This document shows, piece after piece, positions 34,733 through 47,291 of a stretch of DNA of 64,000 nt (within the stretch, counting starts at the first letter, position 1; every line of letters begins with the position of its first letter). The DNA is from Strongyloides papillosus. Its lineage: Eukaryota; Nematoda; Chromadorea; Rhabditida; Strongyloididae. The translations under genes and the position numbers were made by a program. The DNA lies in contig SRSI01000029.1 in NCBI GenBank assembly GCA_005656395.1, positions 1 through 64,000 of the forward strand, given 5' to 3'. The notes beneath the pieces are model-generated. The model was not told the DNA's origin. It did no database searches and worked only from the letters and a program-made list of their open reading frames with translations.

Positions 34733-35716
34733 AATAAATTGCTTTTGAAGCATTTATATTATTCTTTCAAAGTCAAAATATAGACGTATTAAACAAATCA
34801 AGTGTACATTTAAGGAAAACGTGTATAATAAGATTCTTTAGATTGTCAGTAATGATAAAAAGAAGAAGGCAGTGATTTCTAAGTTCTTTTGAGGTTTTAA
34901 AGGCAGAGAAAATATAAAAAGAATGAGATAGATAATTATGTAAACAAAAAGTTAAACATCGAGCTTTATTATATCCAAGTTGGATACTTATTTTTATTTC
35001 TTTAAACATGGTAATATATAAAATAAACTAAAATTTCTAAGATGATCAAAATTATTAAATTTTTAAAAATGTTTATGAATTTATATAATTTCATTAGAAC
35101 ACTAAGGTTTTTACATAAATAACTCGAAAATATTATTATTTGATATTAATAGTTCTCGTGGATAGACATAATTTTATAGATTATTAGTTCAATAACATTT
35201 TTTTTTACTTGATACAGAGAAAAAAATTTTTGAAATTTGAATTTCTTCTTATGGAGCCATTTCATGGATTGAAATTATTTATGTGAATGTTTTCTTGTAT
35301 CAGAAACACTCAACTGAAGTTTGCCTATATGTTAATCTTTTATTAATATTTTTATTAGTATGTGGCCTTGGTAGGATAACTTTTTTGAAAATTTATGTCA
35401 TTTTGGTTTTATATAGACACTCATTGTGACCACTCAAAAATTTTTTTTAAATCATCCTGTTTGCCAGGTCTAATTAGTAACTTTTTATACTTATTTTTTT
35501 TAGTGATATTATGCTCATTTTAAAGTTCAGATTCTTTCTTATATTTTTATCACAAAATCATTCTTAGAAGTCGATTTTAAACTAAGTTATTGATGGTAAT
35601 CACAGACCATTTTTCAAACGACTTTCTTGAATTATAAGTCTAATAACTATTAATAGCCATTTGTAGGATGATCAAAAGCAATTGATGTTAAGAAATATTA
35701 CTAATTAAGGGTATTC
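34733..35716 (+). repeat. Dispersed ~1-kb repeat, copy B
   Basis: Second copy of the repeat at 29392-30376, same orientation, 5.3 kb downstream. The minus strand here keeps a 78-codon ORF (35009-34773, containing NKARCLTFCLHNYLSHSFYI) at a place where copy A has stops, while copy A's 93-codon ORF is broken here. The two copies thus preserve different parts of what may have been one coding sequence. Confidence 0.7.
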
Positions 35717-36418
35717 TTTAAATCTCTTATTATTATTAAATGTTAAAATAATAAAAAATTGTAGAAATTAATCATTTTTGTTATAGTAAAAAAAATGTGC
35801 AATATGAACTCCCTGTATTTTTCTCAAGATTCGATTCAAACATGAGTATTGAAGTAAATTATTGAGTCGAAGCACCGTTATCTAATAATTGTTGTATGAT
35901 AGAAAATTTTTTTAATTTCACTTAAGATGTTCATATTCAATAGTATTTTAATGAATATAAATTCTTTTAATCAGAAGTAAATTTTAAATAAAAAAACTGC
36001 AATCCATAAACAAAAAAATAATATTTTTGGTCATTTAAAGAATTTAAGCTTCAATAAATAAATATTTTTATTATAAACATACATAATTTAAAATAATATT
36101 TTAAAAATATTTCCATAAAAATCTGAGTAATATTCAACAAGAATTAAAGAAAATATAAATTTATTGACTTTAATAAAAATATTTCACAATAAATCTATTT
36201 TTATTATATTTCAAATACAATTTTTTAAATCAACGCACTTGTTAAAACATAGTATTATTTAAAATATTTTTATTATTGTATGTTATTATTTGTCTATCTG
36301 AGCTGACAAAATTAAAAGCCATGAAATAAAAGTGCCTCATTTGGATTAGATAAATAACAAACATTTTTTTTCTTATAAATAAAGAAATTTTATTCTAAAA
36401 AGTATAGTATTTTTAATT
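35717..36418. other. Upstream region of the first astacin gene
   Basis: AT-rich. It contains the conserved upstream block near 36191-36265 (listed separately). Nothing else recognised. Confidence 0.5.
36191..36265 (+). promoter_or_regulatory. Conserved upstream block of astacin 1
   Basis: Diverged copy of a block found about 225-245 bp upstream of all five astacin ATGs: AAATCTATTTTTATTA, then CAAATACAA, CACTTGTTAAAACA and TTCAAAAT-like ends. Shared position and sequence may reflect common control or only common descent. Confidence 0.45.
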
Positions 36419-37892
36419 ATGATAATTCTATGTAAAGTGTTGTTCATTCTATTGTGCTTTCATGTCATTGCTGTATTTGGAGGTGTAAGTTGAAATTTCC
36501 TCATATTTTAAGTCTTAACTGTTATTTCAGTTAACTCGTTTAAGAATCCAACAACAAACCCGTGAAAAAATGAGTGAAAATGGTAGAAAAAAATTCGATC
36601 AACATCAAAAAGCTATGGAGCAATTAGCTAAATTAAGTAATCAAATTCATGATGTTAAACCGTCAAAAGATGACAGTAAATTTGATTTAGCTCCAATGGC
36701 AAATCCAAGTATGTATCAAGGTGATATGATTTTAAATAAACACCAAGCTGAATATTTACTTAATGAAGCTAAGATGAGATTAGAAGCAAAACACGCCAAT
36801 AAATCTGGAGCTGAAGCAGAAAAAGAAATTGTAAAAAAACTTAAAAAAAATAGAGCATATAAAAAAGATTCACCTTTCCAATGGACTTTCCCAATTCCCT
36901 ACTACATTGATGGTAATGTACCACATGGTGTTGTTGACAATGCTATAAAAGGTATTGAAAAAGAAACATGTATTAGATTTAAAAAAAGTAGACCATTTAA
37001 TGACAGACAAGGTTTAAGAATTTTTCCAGGTGAAGGTTGTTATTCATTAATTGGACCATCTTCTGATAATGAACCACAAGATATTAGTATTGGAGAAGGT
37101 TGTGAATGGAATGGTATTATTCAACATGAAGTTTCCCATGCATTAGGTCTTTTTCATGAACAATCAAGACCTGACAGAGATAATTATCTTACTCTTAATT
37201 TAAATAATGTCGATCCAAATATGAGATTTAATTATGATAAATCTTCTATTGATGAAACTGAAACATTTGGAATTAAATATGATTATGGTTCACATATGCA
37301 ATATGATAAAAAAGCCTTCAGTTCTAATGGACAACTGACTATGATTCCAAAGAATAAATTATATTTGAATTTACTTGGACAATTTGATAAAATGCAATTT
37401 AATGATGTTAAATTACTTAATACTATTTATTGTGCGAATGAATGTGATGGTGGTGTCAAATGTAATGCTGGAGGTTATTTAGACCCAAACAATTGTGACA
37501 CATGTAAGTGCCCTTTTATGTTAGGAGGACAAACTTGTTCAGAAGTTACTGAAAATCCACCAGAATGTGATCAAGAAAATTCTTTGGAAGCAACATCTGA
37601 AGAACAATCACTAAATTTGGAAGGAATTAAAAAATGTATCTATGAAATTAGAGCTAAAGATAACAAAAAAGTTAAGATTCGCATTATACAGGGATTTTTC
37701 AACGATTCAGAATATTGTTTTCCAGAAATTGCTCTTCAAATCAAATACCATAAAGACAAAACACTTGTCGGACCGACATTTTGTGGTGAAGTTACCAATC
37801 AAGCTCTTACTAGCCACGATAATCAAGTGCTTATTAGTTACGTTGGAACACAAGATGATCATATGTTACAGTTAAATTATAAAGCAGTATAA
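36419..37892 (+). CDS. Astacin metalloprotease 1 of the array (signal, prodomain, astacin, EGF, CUB)
   Basis: Secreted zinc endopeptidase of the astacin (M12A, nematode NAS) type. Exon 1 is 36419-36484 (22 codons, the signal peptide) and exon 2 36531-37892, with a 46-nt phase-0 intron, giving 475 residues. The prodomain has the Asp-switch motif YQGDM (about 84). The catalytic domain (about 125-315) has the zinc site HEVSHALGLFHEQSRPDRD (from 221) and a Met-turn reading SHMQY, where the family norm is SxMHY; the Tyr ligand is kept. An EGF-like module (CDGGVKCNAGG...CPFMLGG) and a CUB domain (about 355-475, C...FCGE) follow. In Strongyloides such genes are expanded and many are parasitic-stage expressed, with roles proposed in penetrating or digesting host tissue; a role for this gene is inference. 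Confidence 0.93.
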
Positions 37893-39130
37893 TGGTATAA
37901 TTATACAATTGATAAAACTTTTTTCCTTGAAATAAGTTAGGTCATTAAAAATCAAAAACAAATTATAAAAAAATTTCTTACTAACATTTATATTGATAAT
38001 TATAAGACTATTGTTATTGTTGGAAAAAATTCTGTTTAATCAATTTAATGACAATAATGTTAAATTTAGTGTTAATAATGAAAAAATTAAAAATTAGCAT
38101 AGAAAAACTGTAAAGATTAAAAATAAAACTGTTCTTGTTATGCAATCTTATTGTGATCGAAAAAAACTAATATATAACCGTTATATATTATTTAAATTTT
38201 GATTATTTAGTTTTGAGTTTACTTATACATTGTTTTTTTTTTAAAATTCATCTTGTTTTAGTTCTAAAAATGTGTGTAGGAAGTTCTAGAAACGTGTGTA
38301 AGAAGATATTAAAAATAATAATATTTATATAATAGTAAGTAAATAGCAATGGGATTTTTAAAAATAAATAAAATTTAAGTGACCACTATTTTTGTGAATG
38401 TTATATATTGTTAATAAAAGTCTTTTACTATTTTGTATATGCGCACCAATATAATTTCTATAAAATTTTGCTGCTATTAATTTATTTTTTTACAAAAACA
38501 ACTAGGTAATTTTAAATGTATTGAACAATTAAATATTGTGTTTATGTTGGATTAAACCGTTAGTCTTTTAAAGATATAGAATAAGATTAAAAATAAATAC
38601 TACTATCTACAATTATTTAAAAAATTATTCATATGTATTGCTATATTGGTGAAAACAGTAAAAGATTTTATATCTCCATCTTAGAGATATATTATAAATA
38701 AATCACATATCAATTAAGATATTATCACATAAAATAATAATCTTTAAATATTGAAACATGAAATATTTAGTCAATTTAAAATTAATAATTTATATCATAA
38801 ATAATTATATTTATAAAATTTTTTGCGATTATTAATTTATAACATTCAATAAATTCTAAAATTTCTAATTACAAGAAAAAGTTCTTTTACAATTATCATT
38901 CTTACATTAATTATGTAAATATAAAGATACAACTGACTTCTTTTTTTTCGTTTTATTAAGAAATTACGATGTCGACATTTTTATAGAATTCTCAAGATAT
39001 AAAACATTTTAGTGTTGTAGAAAAATATTAAATCCTCATTTGCATAATATTTGACAAAAAGTTTAAAAATAGAAAAATTTAGAAAATAACAAGATTGAAA
39101 TTTGTTAAATTTACAAAAAAAGTTTTACAA
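37893..39130. other. Intergenic between astacins 1 and 2
   Basis: AT-rich spacer of the tandem unit. Stretches near 38620-38950 resemble the spacers before astacins 3-5. No gene seen. Confidence 0.5.
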
Positions 39131-39206
39131 TGAATCTATTTTTACTACATTTCAAATACAAAATTGTAAATTATAACACTTGTTAAAACACTATAATATT
39201 CAAAAT
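39131..39206 (+). promoter_or_regulatory. Conserved upstream block of astacin 2
   Basis: Same block as upstream of the other astacins (AATCTATTTTTACTACATTT, then AACACTTGTTAAAACACTAT), 227 bp before the ATG at 39358. Confidence 0.45.
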
Positions 39207-39357
39207 ACCATTATTATTGTTCACTATTATATGGATATCTGAACTAGGAAATTTAAAAGCTATAAAGTTAAAGTGATTTATCTAAATCAGATACATAGTA
39301 AACATTTTTTTCTATAAATAAAAAAAACATATTCTAAAAAGTATAGTATTTTTAATT

Positions 39358-40830
39358 ATGACAATCTCATGTAAAATATTGTTCGCCCTACTGTGCCTTC
39401 ATATCGTTGCTGGATTTGGAGGTGTAAGTTGAAGTTATATCTTACTTTAAACTTTTATTTTTTTCCAGTTAACTCGCTTGAGAATTCAACAACAAACCCG
39501 CGCAGAAATGAGTGAAGATGGTAAAAAGACATTCGACAAACATCAAAAAGCAATGGAAAAATTAGTTAAGTTAAGTAGTCAAATTTATGGTGTTAAACTA
39601 TCAAAAGATGATGATAAATTTAATATGGGTCCAATGTCAAATCCAACTTTGTATCAAGGTGATATGATTCTAAATGAACACCAAGCTAGCTACTTACTTG
39701 AAGAAGCCAAAATTAGATTAGAAGCAAAACATGCTAATAAAACAGAATCTGAAGCTGAAAAAGAAATTGTAGATAAACTAAAAAAAAGTAGAGCGTACAA
39801 GAAAGATTTAAATTTCAAATGGAACTTTCCAATTCCTTATTATATTGAAGGTCCTATACCACATGGTGTTGTAGACAATGCTTTCAAAAATTTGGAAAGA
39901 GAAACGTGTATTAGATTTCAAAAGAGTAAACCATTTAGAAACAAAAAAGGTTTAAGAATTTACCCAGGTTTCAGCTGTTTCTCAAACTATGGACCAAAGT
40001 CTGAAAACGCACCACAAGACGTTAGTATTGGCCGTGGCTGTGAATGGAATGGTATTATTCAACATGAAGTTGGTCATGCACTAGGTCTTTTTCATGAACA
40101 ATCAAGACCAGATAGAGACAATTATCTTAAAATTCATTGGAATAATATCGCTCCAAACATGAGATTCAATTTTGATAAATCTTCTATAGCACAAACCGAG
40201 ACATTTGGAATTCGATACGATTATGGCTCAAATATGCAATATGATAAAAAAGCTTTCAGTTATAATGGAAAACTGAGTATGGTTCCAAAGAATCATTTAT
40301 ATCTGAATACAATTGGACAAATTGATAAAATGCAATTTAATGATATTAAGTTACTTAACAGTATTTACTGCCATGATAAGTGTAAAGGTGGTATTAAATG
40401 TGACAATGGAGCTTATTTAGATCCAAACAATTGTGGCACATGTAAGTGCCCATTTATGTTAGGAGGACCAACTTGTTCAGAAGTTGCTAAAAATCCACCT
40501 GGATGTGGTCTAGAAAATTCTTTTGAGGCAACACATGAGAAACAGTCGCTTAATGTAAATGGAATTAAAAAGTGTATTTATGAAATTAAAGCTAAAGATA
40601 ATAAAAAAGTTCAGATTCGCATTGTTCAAGGATATTTCAATACTACAGAACGTTGTTTCCCAGAAATTGCTCTTCAAATCAAGTATAATAGGGACAAAAC
40701 TATTGTCGGTCCAACATTTTGTGGTAGAATTGCCAACAGGGTTCTTATTAGTCAAGATAATCGAATGCTTATTAGTTATGTTGGAACATTGAGAATTCAC
40801 ATGTTAAAGTTAATTTATAGAGCGGTATAA
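39358..40830 (+). CDS. Astacin metalloprotease 2 of the array
   Basis: Exons 39358-39423 and 39469-40830 (45-nt intron), 475 residues, same domain order as the first copy. Zinc site HEVGHALGLFHEQSRPDRD, with Gly instead of Ser after HEV; Met-turn SNMQY. Prodomain switch YQGDM. The EGF and CUB modules are intact (CKGGIKCDNGAYLDPNNC; FCGRIANR). The CUB has a potential N-glycosylation site (YFNTTERC) shared with astacin 5. The signal peptide exon reads MTISCKILFALLCLHIVAGF. Confidence 0.93.
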
Positions 40831-41145
40831 TGTTACAATTATACCACTGATTAAAACCTACTGTTTTAAAAAAGTTAGGTTATAATAAATAAAAGAAAAT
40901 TTATCTATAAAACGTTTTTTACTAACATTTTATCGATATTTTTAACATTATTATTATTGTTAAAGTAAATTTTGTTTAATTAAATAAATAACACTAATGC
41001 TGGATTTGGTACAAATAATAAAAAATAAAAATTAGTTTCTTACTTTATTATCATTATTTGATAAACACAATTAAATAACTTTAAATGTATTAAACCAGTG
41101 GATATTGTTTCTACGTTAAATTAAACCGTAAGTCTTAAATATATA

Positions 41146-42045
41146 CAGGGTGGGCCAAAAGTCATGTCACAGTTGGATGGAACACATTATAAATGTTATA
41201 ACTTTTTTTGTAGTTGACATATTTAAATGATATTATACGCATTTTGTAGAGGATGATTTATAGAATAATATATCACAAGATCGTTCTCAAGAATGATCTT
41301 TACAAAAAGTTGTATTAAATTAAATAAAAATGTTTGTATTTTTGTTTATGAAGTACATCTTATAATATTTCAATTGATTAAAAAATAAATGCTAGATGCT
41401 TAAAATGTTAGTTAAAAACATTTTTCTTCATAAAATATTTTGTTTATACAACATTTATTTCCTTCATATATTTCAAATATTTTTTATCGTTGTTACCTCT
41501 TTAAGAAAGTATTCTACTGAAGAACGAACAAAAATAGTTCGTGATTGCTACACCAACAGATGTTCAATCGTTACAACCCGAAAATTATTCAAAACCTATT
41601 ACAATGTGACCCAAGCTTCGTCAAGACATGCATTATTAAGTGTTGTAAATCATTTCAAACAGTTAAATAAAACAATTTAATAAGAGTAATAATTAATGTT
41701 TTATAATAAACAAGCTTGTGCAAGAAATTAAATGGTGATCATTTAAAAGATATCATTTTTCATACATAATTGTGTGAAATATTGACTTATTACGAATTGT
41801 ATCTATGTGTTTTAAACTTAAAAATAAGTTTAAATTGAAAAAAATTAAGAAATACTTTTTTAAATGTAAAATATTAAGAAATTAAAAAACTTTTTTTTAA
41901 GTTCATTCTTGAGAACGATCTTGTAATATATTATTCTCTAACAAATTCTCTACAAAATGCGTATAATACCATAAAAATATGTCACCTACAAAAAAAGTTA
42001 TAAAGTGTTTTATTTCAACTGTGTCGTGACTTTTGGCCCACCCTG
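41146..42045 (+). mobile_element. Mariner-like element, degenerate, ~160-bp inverted repeats
   Basis: 900 bp between TA dinucleotides (41144-41145 and 42046-42047). Ends CAGGGTGGGCCAAAAGTCA and its complement; the inverted repeats extend about 160 bp with mismatches (for example AAGATCGTTCTCAAGAATGA on both arms). Inside, a 94-codon ORF (41396-41680) contains YSTEERTKIVRDCYTNRCSI and TTRKLFKTYYNV, like the N-terminal helix-turn-helix of mariner-type transposases (DUF4817-like). No DDE catalytic domain remains, so it is non-autonomous. Confidence 0.85.
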
Positions 42046-42684
42046 TAAAAGTAAAATTTTATTGGTCCTTACACTATCTAAAATTATACAATATAGTATA
42101 AGTATATTAACAATTTAAATTAACAAATTTATTATAATTTATGCTTTTATAAGGAATTTAATTTTTTTGATGATAAATTTCTTTTTAAGACTCTTACTTA
42201 AAATTAAAAATAATTTTAAATATCTATAATTATCTGATAAAATTATTCTTGTTGTATTGGTAGATTGATGAGAACAGTAAAAAAAATTCCGCTTTTACTT
42301 TGGTATAAAGAAACATAATTTTTAATATGTAAAAGATTTTAAATCTTCATTTAAGGTAAACATTATTAACACAATTAAATATTACTAAGATAATATCCCA
42401 CAAACATTCAATTTTAATTTTAAACCATGAAATATTGAGTTTTTAATAATTTGAATCACGGTTATTCATACTTATAATATGTTTTATGTTTATTAATTTT
42501 ACAATATTCATTAGATTTTGGAATTTCTAATAACCAGAAAAAGCTCTTTTACAAAAATCATTTTTACATTAATTATAGAAATATAAAAATATAACCGATT
42601 TCTTTTTGCACTTATCAAGAAATTACGATGTTGACATTTTTTTAAAAACTGTTAAAATAATAAACTTTCTTTTATGTGACATCT
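42046..42684. other. Astacin spacer between two transposons
   Basis: AT-rich sequence resembling the spacers before astacins 1, 2 and 5 (for example near 42420-42650). No gene. Confidence 0.45.
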
Positions 42685-42692
42685 AAAATATC

Positions 42693-43317
42693 GGTACTGT
42701 TCCTTTTCGGTAGGGCCATTTTTGAAACTACTTTTTTGTTAGTAAAAAGTGATATTATGATAAAATAAAGTAATTAATAATGATTATACAATACTTTTCT
42801 AGTGATATTGAAAAAAATTTAAAATTTTGAATATCTTTGAGGCATAAATAACTGATAACGCACACCGGTCATTTTGGTAGCGTATACCCCTATTAAGTCA
42901 CTTAAAATTTGGATAATTAAGATGAGAAAAGTGATAATATGATAAAAGAAATTGATCTAAAATGATAGCATGGTATTTTCTTAGTGATAATGAGAAAAAA
43001 AAAATAAAAAAATTGAATCAAATTTCGCTAACTTTATTATGCAAAATTAACTAAGTCTGTATACATTTAGTGAGGTGTGCTGTAGAAATAGTAAACCATT
43101 CATTAACACAATGCCCAAGTAGAGTATTTAAGACCCTAATGGCTATTATTGAGATATAAAAATTGAAAACGTCGATGGGTGAAAATTGTTAAAAACACTT
43201 TGTTCTATTTATATTCTATTTATATAGATAATAAAAATTTAAATAAAATTTTTTTTATATTCAAAAATAGTATTTCCAAAACGGACCTACCGAAAAGGAA
43301 CAGTACCAAAATATCAT
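42693..43317. mobile_element. hAT-like MITE with perfect 8-bp target duplication
   Basis: 625 bp flanked by AAAATATC on both sides (42685-42692 and 43318-43325). The ends are a perfect 22-bp inverted repeat beginning GGTACTGTTCCTTTTCGGTA, followed by weaker pairing. An 8-bp duplication is typical of hAT elements. No coding sequence is seen. It lies in the spacer before astacin 3. Confidence 0.85.
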
Positions 43318-43410
43318 ATCCTAATTTAGATAAACGTTTGATTTGTGGTCTTTAAAAATAGAAAAATAAATAATCAACATTAAATTTGTTACTTTCAATA
43401 GAAAAAACTC

Positions 43411-43491
43411 TACAATAAATCTATTTTTATTACACTTCAAATACAATATTCTAAATTATAGCACTTGTCAAAACACAATAATGTTCAAAAT
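43411..43491 (+). promoter_or_regulatory. Conserved upstream block of astacin 3
   Basis: Best-kept form of the block: ACAATAAATCTATTTTTATT, CACTTCAAATACAATATTCT, AGCACTTGTCAAAACACAAT and AATGTTCAAAAT. It lies about 240 bp before the ATG at 43657 and just inside the right edge of the hAT-like element. Confidence 0.5.
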
Positions 43492-43656
43492 ATTTATATT
43501 GTTTTTGTTATTATGTGACTATCTACGATTAATATTTGAAGTATCATAAAATTAAGGTTTAGAAAACATATTGAATAAATACATTGAAATCTATATTTAT
43601 TTTTTTTCTATTATAAGAAGAGTTAGAAATTTTTTAAAGATATTATATTTTTAATA

Positions 43657-45128
43657 ATGACAGTTTTTAAACAAGTGTTATTTGTTCTTCTATGTCTTCA
43701 CATCGTTGCTGGATTTGGAGGTGTAAGTCGAAGTTTTATCTTATTTAAAAATAAAATCCTTTATTTTAGTTAACTCGTTTAAGAATTCAACAACAAACAC
43801 GTGAAGAATTAAGCGAAGATGGTAAAAAGACATTCGATAAGCATCAAAAAGCTATGGAACAATTGGCTAAACTAAGTAGTCAAGTTCATGGTGTTAAACC
43901 ACCAAAAGATGACGATAAACTTGATATGGGTCCAATGTCAAATCCAAGTATGTATCAAGGTGATATGATTTTAACTGAGCATCAAGCTGGTTATTTACTT
44001 AATGAAGCTAAAATGAGATTAGAAGCAAAAAATGCTAATAAAACTGGACCCGAAGCTGAAAAAGAAATTGTAAGTAAACTTAAAAAACAAAGAGTATTCA
44101 AGAAAGATTCACCTTTCAAATGGAAGTTTCCAATCCCCTATTATTATGATGGCAAAGTACCACAAGAAAACGTTGATAAGGCTATAAAAGGTATAGAACA
44201 AGAAACATGTATTAGATTTCAAAAAAGTCAACCATTTAAAGACAAAGCAGGTTTAAGAATTTTCCCAGGAAATGGTTGTTATGCAGTAGTTGGAAACGTT
44301 GCTATTGATAAACCACAAGATGTTAGTATTGGAAGTGGTTGTGATGCGTTTGGTCTTGCTCAACATGAAATCTCCCATGCATTAGGTATTTTTCATGAAC
44401 AAGTAAGATATGACAGAGATAATTATATTACTGTTGATATGAATAGTATCGATCCAAAGATGAGATACAATTTTGATAAAACTTCTTTAGCAAATACTGA
44501 AACATTTGGAATTCCATACGATTATGGGTCAGTTATGCATTATCCTAGATATGCCTTTGGTACTGGTGATAAATTGACTATGATTCCAAAGAATCCTTTA
44601 TATTTAAATTCAATTGGACAAGGTGAAAAAATGCAATTTAATGATGCTAAAGCGCTTAATCTTATTTACTGCAAAGATAAGTGTAAAGGGGGTATTAAGT
44701 GTAGCAATGGCGGATATGAGGACCCAAACCGATGCGGGCAATGTAAGTGCCCTTTTATGTTAGGAGGACCAACTTGTTCAGAAGTTGCTAAAAATCCACC
44801 AGAATGTGGTCAAGGAAATTCTTTGGTAGCAACAGCTGAAGAAAAGACACTTGATGTAAAAGGAGCCAAAAAATGTATTTATGAAATTAAAGGTAATGGC
44901 AAAAAAGTTAAAATTCACATTGAAGAAGGAAGTTTCACGCTTAAAGATGTTTGTAACCCAGAAATTGCTCTTCAAATAAAATATCATAAAGACAAAACTC
45001 TTGTCGGTCCAACATTTTGTGGTAGATTTTCTAACAAAGATCTTACTAGTGAAGATGATCGAGTTCTTATAAGTTATGTTGCTCAATCTCCACAAGCCTT
45101 TTTAAAATTAAAATATAAAGCAGTATAA
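43657..45128 (+). CDS. Astacin metalloprotease 3 of the array (canonical Met-turn)
   Basis: Exons 43657-43722 and 43770-45128 (47-nt intron), 474 residues. Same signal, prodomain, astacin, EGF, CUB order. This copy differs most in the active site: zinc motif HEISHALGIFHEQVRYDRDN, and Met-turn SVMHYPRYAF with the usual His, unlike its four neighbours. The loop before the zinc site is also distinct (GSGCDAFGLAQHE where the others have CEWNGI[IV]QHE), and the CUB end (QSPQAFLKLKYKAV) differs. A different substrate preference is a reasonable inference. Translation must start in the short first exon; the first ATG in exon 2 falls in the prodomain. Confidence 0.93.
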
Positions 45129-45730
45129 TGTTATAATTATACAATTGATTAAAATTTTTCTTAAAATAAGATTATATTTTTTAAAATAAAAACAATTTAT
45201 CTATAAAACGATTTTCTGTTTACATTTCTACAAGTAATTCTAAAATCAGTGTTATTGTTTGAGTAATTTCCGTTAAATTAAAAGAATAACAATAATGTTA
45301 AATTTTTCATAAACAAATTTTAAAAGTAAGAGTTAGTACTCCAAAGAACCCAACTAAAAAGAAAATGATACTCAGAGCGCGCCAAACCTCGGATCGTGCT
45401 AAGAGAAAGGTCATGGAAAATCCCATAAATTAAAATTAATTCATTTTAAATAATTTTTATAATTCGTTTTATTCATTTTTTTATATCCCCATTTTTATAA
45501 TTAATTGATATAATTTTAGTTCTAGTTTTTTTACTCAATAAAGTCTACGTTAATATTGTGTAGTATCTTCGTCATGGATCTATGTTTTCTACGCCAATCA
45601 AAATAATTTAACTTTAAATTAGTTTTTACTTTTTTATCTTTATTTAACTACCACAATTAGATAATTTTAAATATATTGAGCCAATGGATATTGTATTTTT
45701 GTTAAATAAAAACTAGTAGACATTTGAAGA
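45129..45730. other. Intergenic 3' of astacin 3
   Basis: AT-rich, with one short less AT-rich island (45370-45425) of unknown origin. No gene. Confidence 0.45.
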
Positions 45731-45732
45731 TA

Positions 45733-46804
45733 CAGTGTAACCTCCAAATAAAAGCCTTACCGGTACCAAGGAATTTGGTGATTATTTAGAGGTTATTTAA
45801 TATATCACTAATAATGATGACTAAAATCTAATAATATGTATAAATACTTATTAGGCAATGTTAAATGATAAAAAAGTGCCATATAAAGTAAAAGACAAAA
45901 AGAAATAAATATTAAATATAGTCTAACTATAATTATTTATCTTTAGGTACATTATTTAAAGTAGTCCGTGGTCTTAGATTGAGAACTGCAATTATTGATA
46001 TGATTTACTATTTTATCTTATAAACGGGCTATAGGAGGAAGAGAATCATCTACTTTAGAATTTTTGATATAAGTTCTTAAATTGTATAGACCCCTAATAA
46101 CTTCATCCTTTGTTACTTCTTAAGTAATTTCTTCATCACTATCAGAATCACTGACTTCATTACTATAAAGATTAGAACATTCTTCTAATTTTTAATTACC
46201 ACATCTATTTTCATTACTCTCTAAAATATCAGTTTTACAAAAATTTTCAGTAAATTTATGCCTCTAGTGGACTAAGAAACTCTTTGAGTGTTAATAAAAA
46301 TTTGATAAGTTGTTGCTGGCGTCAATTCCTATTAGAACAAAAACTCAGATCTGTTTAAATTTTATTTATTAACTATAAGTAGAGTATTTATGTGGCCACC
46401 TTGAGAGAGACACAATACAATATTAAACAAAGACAACATTATACTTACACAATACAAGTAGTTAAATTTTTAACAATATAAACATAAGATCTCCAAATTC
46501 ACAACTTAGATAACTAATATTTTAAAATGAATAAAAAGAATGAATAAAAACCTTGGGATTGGTTCACTAAACCTTATTCCAAAATTACAAAAATCAGAAC
46601 TTCTACTTAAGATATGGCTATATCTTATTTGTTAAAGTAGATGCAAAAATGCATATGATTTTCTTTACTATCATAATTATTGAGAAGCTTTTTTCATTTA
46701 AATGTACTTTATTAAGAGGTTTTTTGTATGAAAATTTAACAAAAATTCGGGACCAGACTTTATGTTGACTAAGTAGAGGTTTCTCTTATTAAGAGCTTAC
46801 ACTG
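45733..46804 (-). mobile_element. Decayed pogo/Tigger-like transposon
   Basis: 1072 bp between TA dinucleotides (45731-45732 and 46805-46806). Ends CAGTGTAACCTCC and the complement CAGTGTAAGCTC; the terminal CAGTGTAA and Cys/Thr-like CCTC pattern is usual for pogo-type ends. On the minus strand (about 46260-45955) a broken frame reads KFTENFVKTDILESNENRCG, stop, SDSDSDEE, stop, then VIRGLYNLRTYIKNSKVDDS, resembling the acidic tail of Tigger/jerky-type transposases. Several stops; inactive. Confidence 0.7.
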
Positions 46805-46806
46805 TA

Positions 46807-47208
46807 TATATTAAAATTAAAGACAGATATTATTATCTACAATTATTTAATGAAATTATTCATATTCTATTGATAAATTGATAAAAATAGTGGAAAAATT
46901 TGATTATACTTTGATACAAAAAAAGGTAATTTCTAGCAAATAAGAAATTTAATGTCTTCATTTAAAAAAAATTTTACCAACACAATCGAACATTACTTAA
47001 GATAATATAACAAAAAAGGATTATCTTTTAATTTAAAAAAGCATATTGGATCAATCGACACTTTTAAACAATTATTAAAATATTAAACTTTTTTTTATGT
47101 AATACCAAAAACATCACATCAGAATTTGCTTAATATTTGATCAACAATTTTTAAAAATAGAAAAATTTTAAAAATCAACATTGATATTTGTTAACTTTAA
47201 TAAAAAAT
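46807..47208. other. Astacin spacer
   Basis: AT-rich spacer resembling that before astacin 5. No gene. Confidence 0.45.
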
Positions 47209-47291
47209 TCTACAATAAATCTATTTTTATTACACTTCAAATACAACATTCTAAATTTTAGCACTTGCCAAAACACAATAATGTTCAAAAA
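47209..47291 (+). promoter_or_regulatory. Conserved upstream block of astacin 4
   Basis: Near-identical to the block before astacin 3 (CAAATACAACATTCTAAATT, then GCACTTGCCAAAACACAATA), 243 bp before the ATG at 47458. Similarity to astacin 5 continues to the ATG. Confidence 0.5.
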
